The notes under the pieces are model-generated. The model searched no databases. It saw nothing but the letters and a program-made list of their open reading frames with translations, and was not told the origin of the DNA. From Candidatus Liptonbacteria bacterium (GTDB lineage Bacteria > Patescibacteriota > Minisyncoccia > UBA6257 > 2-01-FULL-56-20), in the NCBI GenBank assembly GCA_016204355.1, contig JACQKT010000021.1, forward strand, positions 1 to 42,813: a stretch of 42,813 nucleotides of DNA, read 5' to 3'. Of this stretch, positions 15,763-24,971 are shown piece after piece; the stretch's first letter is position 1; the number at the start of each line of letters is the position of its first letter. The position numbers and the translations under genes were made by a program.

Positions 15763-17223
15763 CTATCCGGTTATTGTGTCGATGTCCTGCTGGAACTTCT
15801 CCGCCAGATTGACGACGGCCTGCCCGTAAGTCCAAAGATATCTGCTCCAATTTCCGCCGGCATAATATCTCGCCGCAGCTATTCTTTCCTGCGAAATGGA
15901 CGGATCTCCGGCTGCTCCAGCATCCCGCAAATAAAGAGCGGTGGCCACGAAAGCATCGGCGTTATTCCACGGGTTTGCGGGTGATCTTCCCGTTATGCTT
16001 GAAATTTTGCCCGTGTAAATCTTCCACGTCGAAGGAATGAACTGCGCCGGACCCATCGCGCCTCCGTAGGCGCCATCGCGGTTGGCGCAGGAAACGGTAA
16101 TCGACCCGGGATCAATATTCAATGCTTTGGTTATTTCAAGAAATATAGGTATGTCTCTTGTGGGATGCATCGCCGTCCTGCCTGACTGTGCGCTTACCTG
16201 GTTATATGTGCATCTTCCGACGTTCTGTCCCAATGCGGATTCGCGGTCCAATACCGCCAAAATCATCGCTGGCCTTACACCGGTGGCATCGCCCGCTAGT
16301 TTCGCGTAACTATATGCTTCCTCAAAGGAAAGCTGGCCTCCTCCGAGAAGCTGGAAGATTCTACTTCTTATTTGCGCAGCTGTTTCTTTGGTCTGCTTCA
16401 GAAGCGCCTGATATTTTGATTCCTGGCCTTTTGTAACGGCCAAAAGATTGTTTTTATGGTTTTTAATTTCCTCCGATTCGTTCTTTTTTGCCACCTGGTA
16501 CTCCCTGACGGAAGCGGCATCGGCGCGGGCTAGAGCGAGCTGACTTTTCTGTTCTCCCAATTGTTCGCGCAATTCCGTTATCCTGACTATCGCCAAACGG
16601 AGGTTATTCTGCAGATTATCCATACTGTTGACGTCGTTGAAGAAATCGGACAGCTTCGGATGTTTCAAAAAGATTTCCAAAAGATTTGCCTGCTCGCTCA
16701 CATAAAGCTGCCGGAGAAGAACGCTCAAGGTATCTTTATTGCTGCTTATGGTGTTTTCTGTAACCGAAATCTGGTTGGTGGTTTCGTTGATATTCTTGTC
16801 AATTTGACTGAGCGTCAGGTTTATAGCTTTTATCTGAACGCTTACCTGAGAAATTTTGCTGTTAAGCTGGTTTATTTCCCCTTTAAGGGAGTTTCCTTGT
16901 TTTTGGTATCCTTTGATTTGAGTTTGGTACGTGTCCATTTGGGCTTCAAGCTCTTTAAGCTGAACTTCCAAGGCCTGGCGCTCTTGTTCGGCGGGCGGCT
17001 GCGACACGGTCTGCGCCAAAGTCTGATTGCTTATTGGCGCCGAAGCGGAACCCATAAAAAGAAACACCAGCGCGCCGACTATTGCGGAATATTTCAGAAT
17101 AAAAGAGACGCGTATCTTATTTTCCGGATGATAGCTCAAATTAACGCGCCATTCTAATTTCCTGAATACGCTTTTTGACGGCAGCTGAATGTCTTCTAAA
17201 ACTTTGGGCTTGAGAAGTTTCAT
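15763..17223 (-). CDS. Coiled-coil (CwlO/PcsB-like) protein fused to a lytic transglycosylase-like domain
   Basis: Heptad-rich N-terminal half; C-terminal AMILAVLDRESALGQNVG...GAYGGAMGPAQFIPSTWKIY...NPWNNADAFVATALYLRDAGA. Confidence 0.82.
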   Translation of the reverse strand: MKLLKPKVLEDIQLPSKSVFRKLEWRVNLSYHPENKIRVSFILKYSAIVGALVFLFMGSASAPISNQTLAQTVSQPPAEQERQALEVQLKELEAQMDTYQTQIKGYQKQGNSLKGEINQLNSKISQVSVQIKAINLTLSQIDKNINETTNQISVTENTISSNKDTLSVLLRQLYVSEQANLLEIFLKHPKLSDFFNDVNSMDNLQNNLRLAIVRITELREQLGEQKSQLALARADAASVREYQVAKKNESEEIKNHKNNLLAVTKGQESKYQALLKQTKETAAQIRSRIFQLLGGGQLSFEEAYSYAKLAGDATGVRPAMILAVLDRESALGQNVGRCTYNQVSAQSGRTAMHPTRDIPIFLEITKALNIDPGSITVSCANRDGAYGGAMGPAQFIPSTWKIYTGKISSITGRSPANPWNNADAFVATALYLRDAGAAGDPSISQERIAAARYYAGGNWSRYLWTYGQAVVNLAEKFQQDIDTITG

Positions 17224-17249
17224 GTAGTTCGCCTCCGCCCGTGCAAGGA

Positions 17250-17918
17250 TTATTTCTTTTCTTCTCCTCCCTCGGAACTTTCTTTCTCCTTTGCACGTTC
17301 GGCTGCTTTTTCTTCTGCTTCAACTTTCACTGCAGTTACATCAACCGGCACGGCTTCTTCCACCTTTTCTTCCTCAACAGGCGGCGTTACGGTGGCTATA
17401 ACGGTTTTTGGATCGACTAAAATTTCCACACCTGCGGGAACCTTTAAATCCCCGACATAAAAACTTTGATTGAGTTCTTTAAGGCCGGATACGTCCACTT
17501 CAAACTGCCTAGGAAGGTCGGCCGGCAGGGCCTCAACTTCCACCTCGGAAATGGTTTTATTCAAAACGCCTCCGAATTCTTTCACCGCCGGAGCATCGCC
17601 TGTGAATTCGATAGGAACATGTGTTTTTATCTTCTCGTCCATCCTGACCTGATAAAAATCAATGTGTATTATTTCGTTGGTCAAAAAATCTTTCTGGATG
17701 TCGTGCACCAAAGCAGGACGTTTCTCTTCGCCTATCAAAAGATTTATAACGGTGCTTTCTCCCGCCTCGCCGAAAACTTTTTCGAAATCCTTTCGCGACA
17801 CACTGAGGTGAATGTTTTTAAGCCCGTGCCCATAAAGCTCGGCCGGGATAAATCCTTCTCGGCGCAAAGATACGATTCCCTTGCCGAATTTTTCCCTTTC
17901 TTTAACTGTTAAATCCAT
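17250..17918 (-). CDS. rplY: 50S ribosomal protein bL25 (CTC/TL5 form)
   Basis: GFIPAELYGHGLKNIHLSVSRKDFEKVF, HDIQKDFLTNEIIHIDFYQV, charged Lys/Glu tail. Confidence 0.92.
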   Translation of the reverse strand: MDLTVKEREKFGKGIVSLRREGFIPAELYGHGLKNIHLSVSRKDFEKVFGEAGESTVINLLIGEEKRPALVHDIQKDFLTNEIIHIDFYQVRMDEKIKTHVPIEFTGDAPAVKEFGGVLNKTISEVEVEALPADLPRQFEVDVSGLKELNQSFYVGDLKVPAGVEILVDPKTVIATVTPPVEEEKVEEAVPVDVTAVKVEAEEKAAERAKEKESSEGGEEKK

Positions 17919-18049
17919 AATCAGGTAGCAGATATTCGACTAATTAATTTATTTTGTAATCCTTTAATTAAAAACGTTTCTTGTCCGGATAATGTTTCTC
18001 CCGAACTAAACAAAACAGTCGGACTTTCACCATCCGGCATGTTAATAAA

Positions 18050-18076
18050 ATAACAAAATTGCCTCAAAATGGCAAT
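18050..18076 (-). terminator. Possible intrinsic terminator downstream of dcd
   Basis: Minus strand ATTGCC-ATTTTGA-GGCAAT followed by TTTGTTATTTT. Confidence 0.5.
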
Positions 18077-18110
18077 ATTTACCGCCCGAAACAACCGGCT
18101 GGTATTTGCT

Positions 18111-18782
18111 TTAGTTCAATGCAACCTCTTTATCGAGATGCATTCTCGGAAGCATCATTTCCGGGTGCCACGCTTTTTTGAGTTCGCCGAGCTCGCCAGA
18201 AACCTGATATTTGCCTTTTTCTTCAACGTAATCGCCTTCGAGAGGTTCAACTTCGTAAAAAACCATCTGAGCAATTCTCCGCCCGACAACGAGGGGTATC
18301 GAAAAATTTTTCGAATTATTGGTGACTTCCATAGTCCAGCGGTTGAAATACCCGATATCGCCCCACCCGGCGTCTTTACAGACTTCTATGAAATTTCTTC
18401 CCAAAGAAGAACGCGCGTACATTTTCGCCACACAAACTTTTCTGCCGCCGATGAATTCGTTTGTGTGGGCAAGAATTGTTTCGCCGGGGCCGAGCAATAT
18501 CACTTTTGCTCCGTCTGGAATATTTTCCAAAGAAACCCCTGTCCTTTCACGGATATCACTCGCGAGTTCAGCACGGCAAGGTCCTTCCCAGACTTTATCA
18601 GTGGATTTTTTATCGTACATGTTGTGAATGGTGTGTCTGCCGCTCGGATTTCTTTCTTTCCAATACCATTCCCCCAGCGTCACGTCATAACTGGTTGTCT
18701 TAAGATTCGCTTCTTCGAAGGGGTCTATTACTATGGTTCCCTCTCCGATGTGGCGAAGAATGCCGGTTCTGGATAAAAGCAT
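18111..18782 (-). CDS. dcd: dCTP deaminase / dUTPase-superfamily protein
   Basis: TSYDVTLGEWYW, MYARSSLGRNFIEVCKDAGWGDIGYFNRWTMEVTN, GRRIAQMVF. Confidence 0.85.
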   Translation of the reverse strand: MLLSRTGILRHIGEGTIVIDPFEEANLKTTSYDVTLGEWYWKERNPSGRHTIHNMYDKKSTDKVWEGPCRAELASDIRERTGVSLENIPDGAKVILLGPGETILAHTNEFIGGRKVCVAKMYARSSLGRNFIEVCKDAGWGDIGYFNRWTMEVTNNSKNFSIPLVVGRRIAQMVFYEVEPLEGDYVEEKGKYQVSGELGELKKAWHPEMMLPRMHLDKEVALN

Positions 18783-18827
18783 TGTTATTGTTAAAGATTC
18801 TATACCCCCGAATCCTGTTTTGCAAAT

Positions 18828-19697
18828 TCAGAGGTTTGAAAAAACCCTGAGTCTGCCGATGATTACTTTCTTCATTTCTTCTATGGCGGGCGGATAAATT
18901 TTGTAAGGCGCTATTTCCTCCGGATTGTTCTTCAGTCCGGCCTCGAGGCCAATTCTCCATGCCTGCCTTATTTCCGTACTTATGTGAACGATATTAATGC
19001 CTGCCTTGATCGCCTTGCGGAAATCTTCGCTGTCCAAACCGGAGCCGCCGTGTAAAACCAGGGAAATGCCGGATGCTCCCTTGATGGATTTTATGCGCTC
19101 GATGTCGAGTCTTTCCGTAAATCCCGCCTGGACAATAATCCCGTGTATGTTGCCGACCGCCGGAGCCAGAAAGTCAACGCCCGTTTCTTCGATAAATTCT
19201 TTGGCTTGCTGGGGCGAAGTCAGTTCCTCGGGGTTAAGCGCAGCTCCTGCAGGTATTTTTTTTTGAACTTCTGAGGATGAACCTATGTAGCCTATTTCTC
19301 CTTCTATTAACGCGCTGGGATTGACGGATTTGGCTATTTCCACGGCGGCTTTCGTTTGTCTGACATTTTCTTCGAACGGGAGTTTTCCTCCGTCAAAAAG
19401 AATCGCGTCATAGCCGGCTTCCGCCGCTTCCCTTACTTTTTCGAGGGAATGAGTATGGTCCGCGTTCAAAAAAATTGGATAATCGTACTCCTCGCGGATG
19501 CTTTTTACCAAAGATACCGCCTGTTTTAGGCCGATAAATTTTCTTTCGCCCTCGGAAGTCCCTATTATAACCGGGAGATTCAGTTCGCGCGCCGATTCGA
19601 AGATGGCCTTAAGAGCCGTCAGCTCCGAAATATTGAAATGTCCTACTGCTGTTTCCTTTATCGCAGACTCGGCGATTATTTCCTTTAAGCTCTTCAT
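18828..19697 (-). CDS. fba: Class II fructose-bisphosphate aldolase family
   Basis: VGHFNISELT, FLNADHTHSLEKV, EGEIGYIG, APAVGNIHG, LVLHGGSGL, GINIVHISTEIR. Confidence 0.9.
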   Translation of the reverse strand: MKSLKEIIAESAIKETAVGHFNISELTALKAIFESARELNLPVIIGTSEGERKFIGLKQAVSLVKSIREEYDYPIFLNADHTHSLEKVREAAEAGYDAILFDGGKLPFEENVRQTKAAVEIAKSVNPSALIEGEIGYIGSSSEVQKKIPAGAALNPEELTSPQQAKEFIEETGVDFLAPAVGNIHGIIVQAGFTERLDIERIKSIKGASGISLVLHGGSGLDSEDFRKAIKAGINIVHISTEIRQAWRIGLEAGLKNNPEEIAPYKIYPPAIEEMKKVIIGRLRVFSNL

Positions 19698-19725
19698 ATT
19701 CTCAAGAGTATTGGCTTTATTTTTT

Positions 19726-19762
19726 TATTCGCATGTGCCTATTCGCTAAGGCTATTCGCATA
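19726..19762. repeat. Dispersed repeat TATTCGCATGTGCCTATTCGCTAAGGCTATTCGCATA
   Basis: Three internal TATTCGC copies; reverse-complement relative at 6610-6629. Confidence 0.65.
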
Positions 19763-21004
19763 CTATACTTCAAAGTATCCCTGCAACAAATGATCTCTCG
19801 AAAAATTCTCTACGCTTCCTTCTCCCATATATTCGGAGAAAATTTTGTTCCAAAGCGCTTCCTGATGATGATAAAGATATTTTACCATTTCTTTTTCTTT
19901 CACCAGCGACATGACCGTATCAACCAAGTTAAAGCTTGCAAGAACATCTACCCCGCTTTCATCCTTGAAATAATCGCCGACCCAGTTCAACCCGTTCCAG
20001 AAAGAAAGTTCTTTGGAAAAATTATCGGCTTCTCCGCCCAACTTCGGCAGGTCTCTCTCGGCTTTTTCCCAATGCACTGCCTCCGGATTGACGTGGGGCG
20101 CGAAAAGCCGCCAGTCGTTTTCGTCTTCTTTTGAAAGATAGCGCTGAATCACCAGCCAGATTGCCTTATCGCTTTCCAGAACACTTTTTCCAACGACGTC
20201 GCCGCGAAGAAGAGAAACGTATTTCGCCGCGAAATTTTCTTCTTTTGAAATTCTCCTCGCAATATCGGAATAAAAAGGAATTTCATGGAGATAATGCATT
20301 ATCAGCGCAATCATTCTCAGGATTTCCCCGGAAATTCCGAGCATCGCCGGTATGATAAAAACCACGCCGAGTTCTTTCAGGTGGCTTATATTGTGTTTTT
20401 TCTTGACTACGAATTGCCCGGCCGCCTTGCTCCATTTTTCGTCCAGAGTCCGAACGACCACTTCGCGTTCCTCAAAATCCTCCGGCTTTAACAATTCATA
20501 CTGCTTGAAAAAATATCCGTTCAGCCATTCACTGCCTTCTATAAACCGCAAACTGCTGTAGACCTGCAGCAAATCCTCTGCTGCCAGCATTTTTTCCACG
20601 GAACCGTATCCCAAAAACCGCATTGTTTCCTGTGGAGGCTCTTTTATCAAAAATTCCCTTGCTCTGTCGGGTTTGATGAAAAATCCTTTTGGCCTTCCCG
20701 CCACCTTCAACGCCGCTTCGGCTATTCCCTGGCAGTCTTCCGGATTTTTGCACTTCGGCTCGTTCAGAATCTGGAAGAGGCGGTGGTCGTCGGAATCTAT
20801 TTTGGAAATAAGGGCGTCGTATATGTCTTTCGCGCTCGCGTCCCGTGGAACGCCGAGCGTGAGAAGCCGGTCATGGACCAACTCCTGGTTTTCCTGGTCT
20901 ACCTTTTCAAAAACATGCTTCTTGCCAGTTATCTCGGACATTCTTTTTTCGAGAGTTATCAAACGATGCTTATCTGCACGCAGGATTTTAGCGATTTTCT
21001 CCAT
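19763..21004 (-). CDS. Conserved-looking hypothetical protein (413 aa)
   Basis: Long ORF abutting pfkB-type kinase; no family recognised. Confidence 0.75.
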   Translation of the reverse strand: MEKIAKILRADKHRLITLEKRMSEITGKKHVFEKVDQENQELVHDRLLTLGVPRDASAKDIYDALISKIDSDDHRLFQILNEPKCKNPEDCQGIAEAALKVAGRPKGFFIKPDRAREFLIKEPPQETMRFLGYGSVEKMLAAEDLLQVYSSLRFIEGSEWLNGYFFKQYELLKPEDFEEREVVVRTLDEKWSKAAGQFVVKKKHNISHLKELGVVFIIPAMLGISGEILRMIALIMHYLHEIPFYSDIARRISKEENFAAKYVSLLRGDVVGKSVLESDKAIWLVIQRYLSKEDENDWRLFAPHVNPEAVHWEKAERDLPKLGGEADNFSKELSFWNGLNWVGDYFKDESGVDVLASFNLVDTVMSLVKEKEMVKYLYHHQEALWNKIFSEYMGEGSVENFSRDHLLQGYFEV

Positions 21005-22027
21005 TTATATTTTATGAACGGTTATTTTCAAACTTTTCCATCGCCCGTTCTTTTCGAATTCTTTTTTACGGATGACTCCTTCAGTAGCTCCTATTTTTTC
21101 AACGACGGAAGTGGCGTTTGCGGTCGCCAACCGAATTGCATAACAGACGTCATCCGGCTTTACGGAAGCGATATTTTGGGGATTTGCTCCCTTGTTGATA
21201 AGTCCGGCAACAAAACCGGAGCCGAAAGCATCTCCCGCACCTGTCCGGTCAATCAATTTTTTTTCTTTGAATACGCCTGCTCTGTAAATAAGCCTCCCGT
21301 CGGAAACCGTCACTCCGTTTTTACCGTCAGTCACCGCCAAAATTCCTGGTGTCAGACGATCGAGTTTTTTGAAAACGGCTTTCTCGTTTTTAAAAGAAAT
21401 TCCGGTCAAAAGCGCCGCTTCCTCCTCATTCAAAACCATAAAAGATAATTTACTGATGTTTGCTAAAATTTCTTTTTTCCCATTCTTTATGTGATAGCCG
21501 CTCGGATTAAAAGCGATTGCTATTTTGTTTCTCCTGCCGAAATCGGCTATGTTTCCGAACATTTTGTGCGACTCTCCCGGAAGGGAAATATACCACCATT
21601 TTGCACGCACTTTTTTCATATCGATGTCTTTCAAAGAAAAAGAATTCGCTACTGCGCGATATTCCAAAATAGTTCTCTCCCCATTTTCGAGCAGAAGCGT
21701 GGAATAAGAAGTTCTCTGATTTTTCGCCGAAACGATGAATTTGTTCTCAACTCCTTCGTTTTTAAGCCGCTCCTTTATCTCTTTGCCTAAAAAGTCATCG
21801 CCTACTTTCGCTACGCAGGCGGTTCTCAGCCCGTTCCGCGCAAACGTCACCGAAGCGTTAACCGCGTTGCCTCCGACAGTAAAATAGGCCCTTTTTACTG
21901 CGAGTTTTTCTCCCAGAGGAAAAAGATATGCTTTCCCGGATTCGACCTTCTTCCATGGAACAAGAATGAAATCGCCTTCCAAAAAGGTATCGTGCGTAGT
22001 CGAACCTATGGTTACCGCATTGAACAT
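21005..22027 (-). CDS. PfkB family carbohydrate kinase
   Basis: GGNAVNASVTFARNGL, IDRTGAGDAFGSGFVAGL; start trimmed to MFNAVTIGSTTHD. Confidence 0.92.
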   Translation of the reverse strand: MFNAVTIGSTTHDTFLEGDFILVPWKKVESGKAYLFPLGEKLAVKRAYFTVGGNAVNASVTFARNGLRTACVAKVGDDFLGKEIKERLKNEGVENKFIVSAKNQRTSYSTLLLENGERTILEYRAVANSFSLKDIDMKKVRAKWWYISLPGESHKMFGNIADFGRRNKIAIAFNPSGYHIKNGKKEILANISKLSFMVLNEEEAALLTGISFKNEKAVFKKLDRLTPGILAVTDGKNGVTVSDGRLIYRAGVFKEKKLIDRTGAGDAFGSGFVAGLINKGANPQNIASVKPDDVCYAIRLATANATSVVEKIGATEGVIRKKEFEKNGRWKSLKITVHKI

Positions 22028-22142
22028 TTCTAAATTATAATCGGCAGCGAGGAAGATGTAAAAGCGACCTGTTTTTATTTCAGCCGAGCGAACCGAGTAT
22101 ATGAGATACCGGCACCGCCGACATCTCATAATATACCGTAAA

Positions 22143-23831
22143 TCAATAAACGGGAACGAAATTTATTCCCGAATGAGCGCTTATAAAATCGATGGCGTAG
22201 TTCCTGATCGCGGACGATTGGGGAAATCTCTCCAAAAGAGATTGTATTTCCGCGGCCGCCTGTTTGGCGTCCTTTTCCGGTATTGAGGCCGGATTCAGAA
22301 AAGGATGAATGTGCCGCAATCCGTACTTATTTATTACCTCCCGATTTTGATGAACGTCCCGGACCAGAAGAATGGTAAGGTCATCCCAGTAAACCAATAC
22401 AAATCCTTTTTTCAAAAGTGCTTTTGTCAGAGGTTCCGTGAATTTTTTGACTCCGGCATGAGAGTAGCTGTCCATAAAGAAATAATTTATGTCGTATTTT
22501 TCATCAACCAAAGATTCCCATCCCGGGTGCACTCCAAAGACTGTGAAAAATTCGATTATCGGCCTGTCTTTGTAAACTTCGGACCTGCCGTCTATGAAAA
22601 CTTTGTTTTCCGGCCACATCCTGAAAATAAGATATCCTCCTTCGTTGTAAAGATTAAAAAGGGGTCCTTTTATCGCGTTTTCTTTTATGAAATCGGCGGC
22701 CTCGACGGGGATAATGCTCTTGTCTATCAAAGTCTTCGGAATCCAAATAATGCGGTTTGAAAGAAAGATCAATCCCACGACAAGAAGCGATGCCGGCAAA
22801 ATTTTATCAGAAAATCTGTTTATGAAGTTCTTCAATATCAGGCTTAAAGAAACTGTTGCGGGAATAAAAAGAGCTATAGGCCAGAATCCCACGTGTCTTA
22901 TCGAAATGAACGGGAGAAGGGAAATTCCTATCGCAAGGCCAAGTAGCGTGAGGTCGCGCGATTCTTTCCTTATCCAGAACCACCATGCCAAAAACGCGTC
23001 TATAAGAAAAAGAATGATTATGAAAAACTTCGCCTGGAACTGGTACAAAAAATAAGTTATCGGCCTCCACTCGAGAACGTTCAGATATCCTGCGACCTGC
23101 TGGACATAAATACTGTAGAGAAAACCGTGATATCCGGACGGGGTCAGAAAAGAAATAAAGAAAGAAGCGGCTGCCGCAAAACCGAGATTCTTGGCCGCAC
23201 CGAAAGAAATTCTTCCGACAGACCATTCACTCCAACGACTCCCGATAATTTCCGACAAAAAATAAAACCCGATGACAACAATTCCGAGAATAAAACTTGC
23301 GTTGGTATTTGCCCAAAACCATATCGTCAACACGGAAAATATAAGATATTTATTTTTAGGTGCCCTGCGGTAGCTTTCCAGCAAATAAATAAGAACTGCG
23401 AAAGAAAAATAGGCGAAAATCTGAGGACGCGGTACCCACAATTCCAGCGTAAGATAGCCGAGAAGGAACATCAGAAGAGTTCCCAAGTAAAAGTCCGCGC
23501 CCTTTCTGAGAGACAGATTCCACAAAATAAAATAGGTCAGCGCCGACAGCAGGGCAGAAAAAATAATCAGTCCCGAAAATCCCCCGGCGGCGTAGATAAA
23601 ATAAAAAATTATCTGCGCAAGCCACTCGTGCGGAACCCACATCGCTCCGTAGGCAGGCAAAGAAAAAATATCCTGTGTGGGAATTTTTAGATTCTCTACG
23701 ATGTACTGACCCGTTTTAACGTCGTAGAAAGTATCGGCGTTGTTTACTTGATTGAACGAATACAAAAAAACAAGGCCGATGAAAACGGCCAATAAAATTT
23801 TCTTGAAGAGAGGCAGGGATCTTATATCCAT
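22143..23831 (-). CDS. Polytopic membrane protein, GT-C glycosyltransferase-like
   Basis: 562 aa, about 11 TM, NADTFYDVKTGQYIVENLKIPTQDIFSLPAYGAMWVPHEWLAQI pattern. Confidence 0.65.
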   Translation of the reverse strand: MDIRSLPLFKKILLAVFIGLVFLYSFNQVNNADTFYDVKTGQYIVENLKIPTQDIFSLPAYGAMWVPHEWLAQIIFYFIYAAGGFSGLIIFSALLSALTYFILWNLSLRKGADFYLGTLLMFLLGYLTLELWVPRPQIFAYFSFAVLIYLLESYRRAPKNKYLIFSVLTIWFWANTNASFILGIVVIGFYFLSEIIGSRWSEWSVGRISFGAAKNLGFAAAASFFISFLTPSGYHGFLYSIYVQQVAGYLNVLEWRPITYFLYQFQAKFFIIILFLIDAFLAWWFWIRKESRDLTLLGLAIGISLLPFISIRHVGFWPIALFIPATVSLSLILKNFINRFSDKILPASLLVVGLIFLSNRIIWIPKTLIDKSIIPVEAADFIKENAIKGPLFNLYNEGGYLIFRMWPENKVFIDGRSEVYKDRPIIEFFTVFGVHPGWESLVDEKYDINYFFMDSYSHAGVKKFTEPLTKALLKKGFVLVYWDDLTILLVRDVHQNREVINKYGLRHIHPFLNPASIPEKDAKQAAAEIQSLLERFPQSSAIRNYAIDFISAHSGINFVPVY

Positions 23832-23864
23832 ATTTGAGCGGATTTCCCGGTTCCGATTTCTATA

Positions 23865-23957
23865 TTAGTTAGTGGACTTTTTTACCGCTTTTTTTACCGC
23901 CGCTTTTATGTCCTTGAGCGCCATCCCGTATTTGACCAGAAGCTCGCTTGGCTTACC
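23865..23957 (-). pseudogene. Remnant C-terminal tail of a second transketolase C-subunit
   Basis: Minus strand reads GKPSELLVKYGMALKDIKAAVKKAVKKSTN*, aligning with GLPSQLLEKYGMSMPHIKTAVKKVLKRKR* of the intact gene. Confidence 0.85.
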
Positions 23958-24067
23958 CTCTCAACTTTTAGAAATACTCATCGTTTTCTTTTTAAAACCT
24001 TCTTAACGGCCGTTTTAATATGCGGCATACTCATTCCATATTTTTCTAAAAGTTGAGAGGGTAAACC
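23950..24067. repeat. Inverted repeat spanning the 3' end of the transketolase C-subunit gene
   Basis: Arms 23950-23974 and 24043-24067; 24/25 complementary, with a 22-bp perfect core TTACCCTCTCAACTTTTAGAAA. Confidence 0.9.
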
Positions 24068-24970
24068 GGATTCGCCGAAAACATTTTGGAGGCCTATGAA
24101 CTCCATGGGTACAGGAGCGCGGCGGGAAAGCACTTCGGCAACGGCTCCTCCCAATCCTCCGTTTACTTGATGCTCTTCAACTGTCACAACCGAACCGCAT
24201 TTTTTCGCCAAAGAAACTATTTTTTCTTCGTCAAGCGGCTTAACGGTATGCACATTGAGAACAATCGACTCTATTTTTTCTTTCTCGAGCTCTTTCGCCG
24301 CAACCAGCGCCGTCCGCAAAATCGGACCGCATCCGATTATGAGAACTTTCGGCCGCTTGGATTCCCAAAATGTTTCCGCCTTTCCCGGCGCGAAAGGCGT
24401 TTGCTCCGTTGTGAACACAGGTGTTTTATCCCTCTGGAACCTCAGATAAACCGGTCCCCATATTTTTGCGGATGCAACCGTCGCTTTTTTTGCCTCCACC
24501 GCGTCGCAGGGCACGATTACCCTCATGTTGGGCATCGCGCGCATTATGGCTATATCTTCGGTTGCCTGATGAGTTGCTCCGTCCGGGCCGGTCGAAATTC
24601 CGGTGTGATGTCCCGCTATTTTAACGTTGGAATCGTTGTAAGCTATAGTCGTCCTTATCTGCTCCCAATTTCTTCCGGGAGAAAAAGTCGCGTAAGAAGA
24701 AATGAAAGGAATTTTCCCCGAAACTCCGAGTCCTGCGGCAGTCGCTGCCATATTCTGTTCGGCCACTCCGCACTCGAAGAAACGTTCCGGAAATTTTTGC
24801 GCAAAAGCTTCCGAGCGCGTTGATTCAGTAAGGTCCGCAGACAAAACAACTACGTTCCTGTCTTTTTCTCCCGAAATTATCAGGCCTTCCCCATAGCCGT
24901 TCCGCGTGGGTGCCTGCGGTCCGTCGTCGGAAAATACGAAAAAATTTAGTTTTGCGTCCGGATTTAGCAT
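23978..24970 (-). CDS. Transketolase C-terminal subunit
   Basis: FFECGVAEQNMAATAAGLGVSGKIPFISSYATFSPGRNWEQIR, HHTGISTGPDGATHQATEDIAIMR, HQVNGGLGGAVAE. Confidence 0.94.
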   Translation of the reverse strand: MLNPDAKLNFFVFSDDGPQAPTRNGYGEGLIISGEKDRNVVVLSADLTESTRSEAFAQKFPERFFECGVAEQNMAATAAGLGVSGKIPFISSYATFSPGRNWEQIRTTIAYNDSNVKIAGHHTGISTGPDGATHQATEDIAIMRAMPNMRVIVPCDAVEAKKATVASAKIWGPVYLRFQRDKTPVFTTEQTPFAPGKAETFWESKRPKVLIIGCGPILRTALVAAKELEKEKIESIVLNVHTVKPLDEEKIVSLAKKCGSVVTVEEHQVNGGLGGAVAEVLSRRAPVPMEFIGLQNVFGESGLPSQLLEKYGMSMPHIKTAVKKVLKRKR

Positions 24971-24971
24971 T

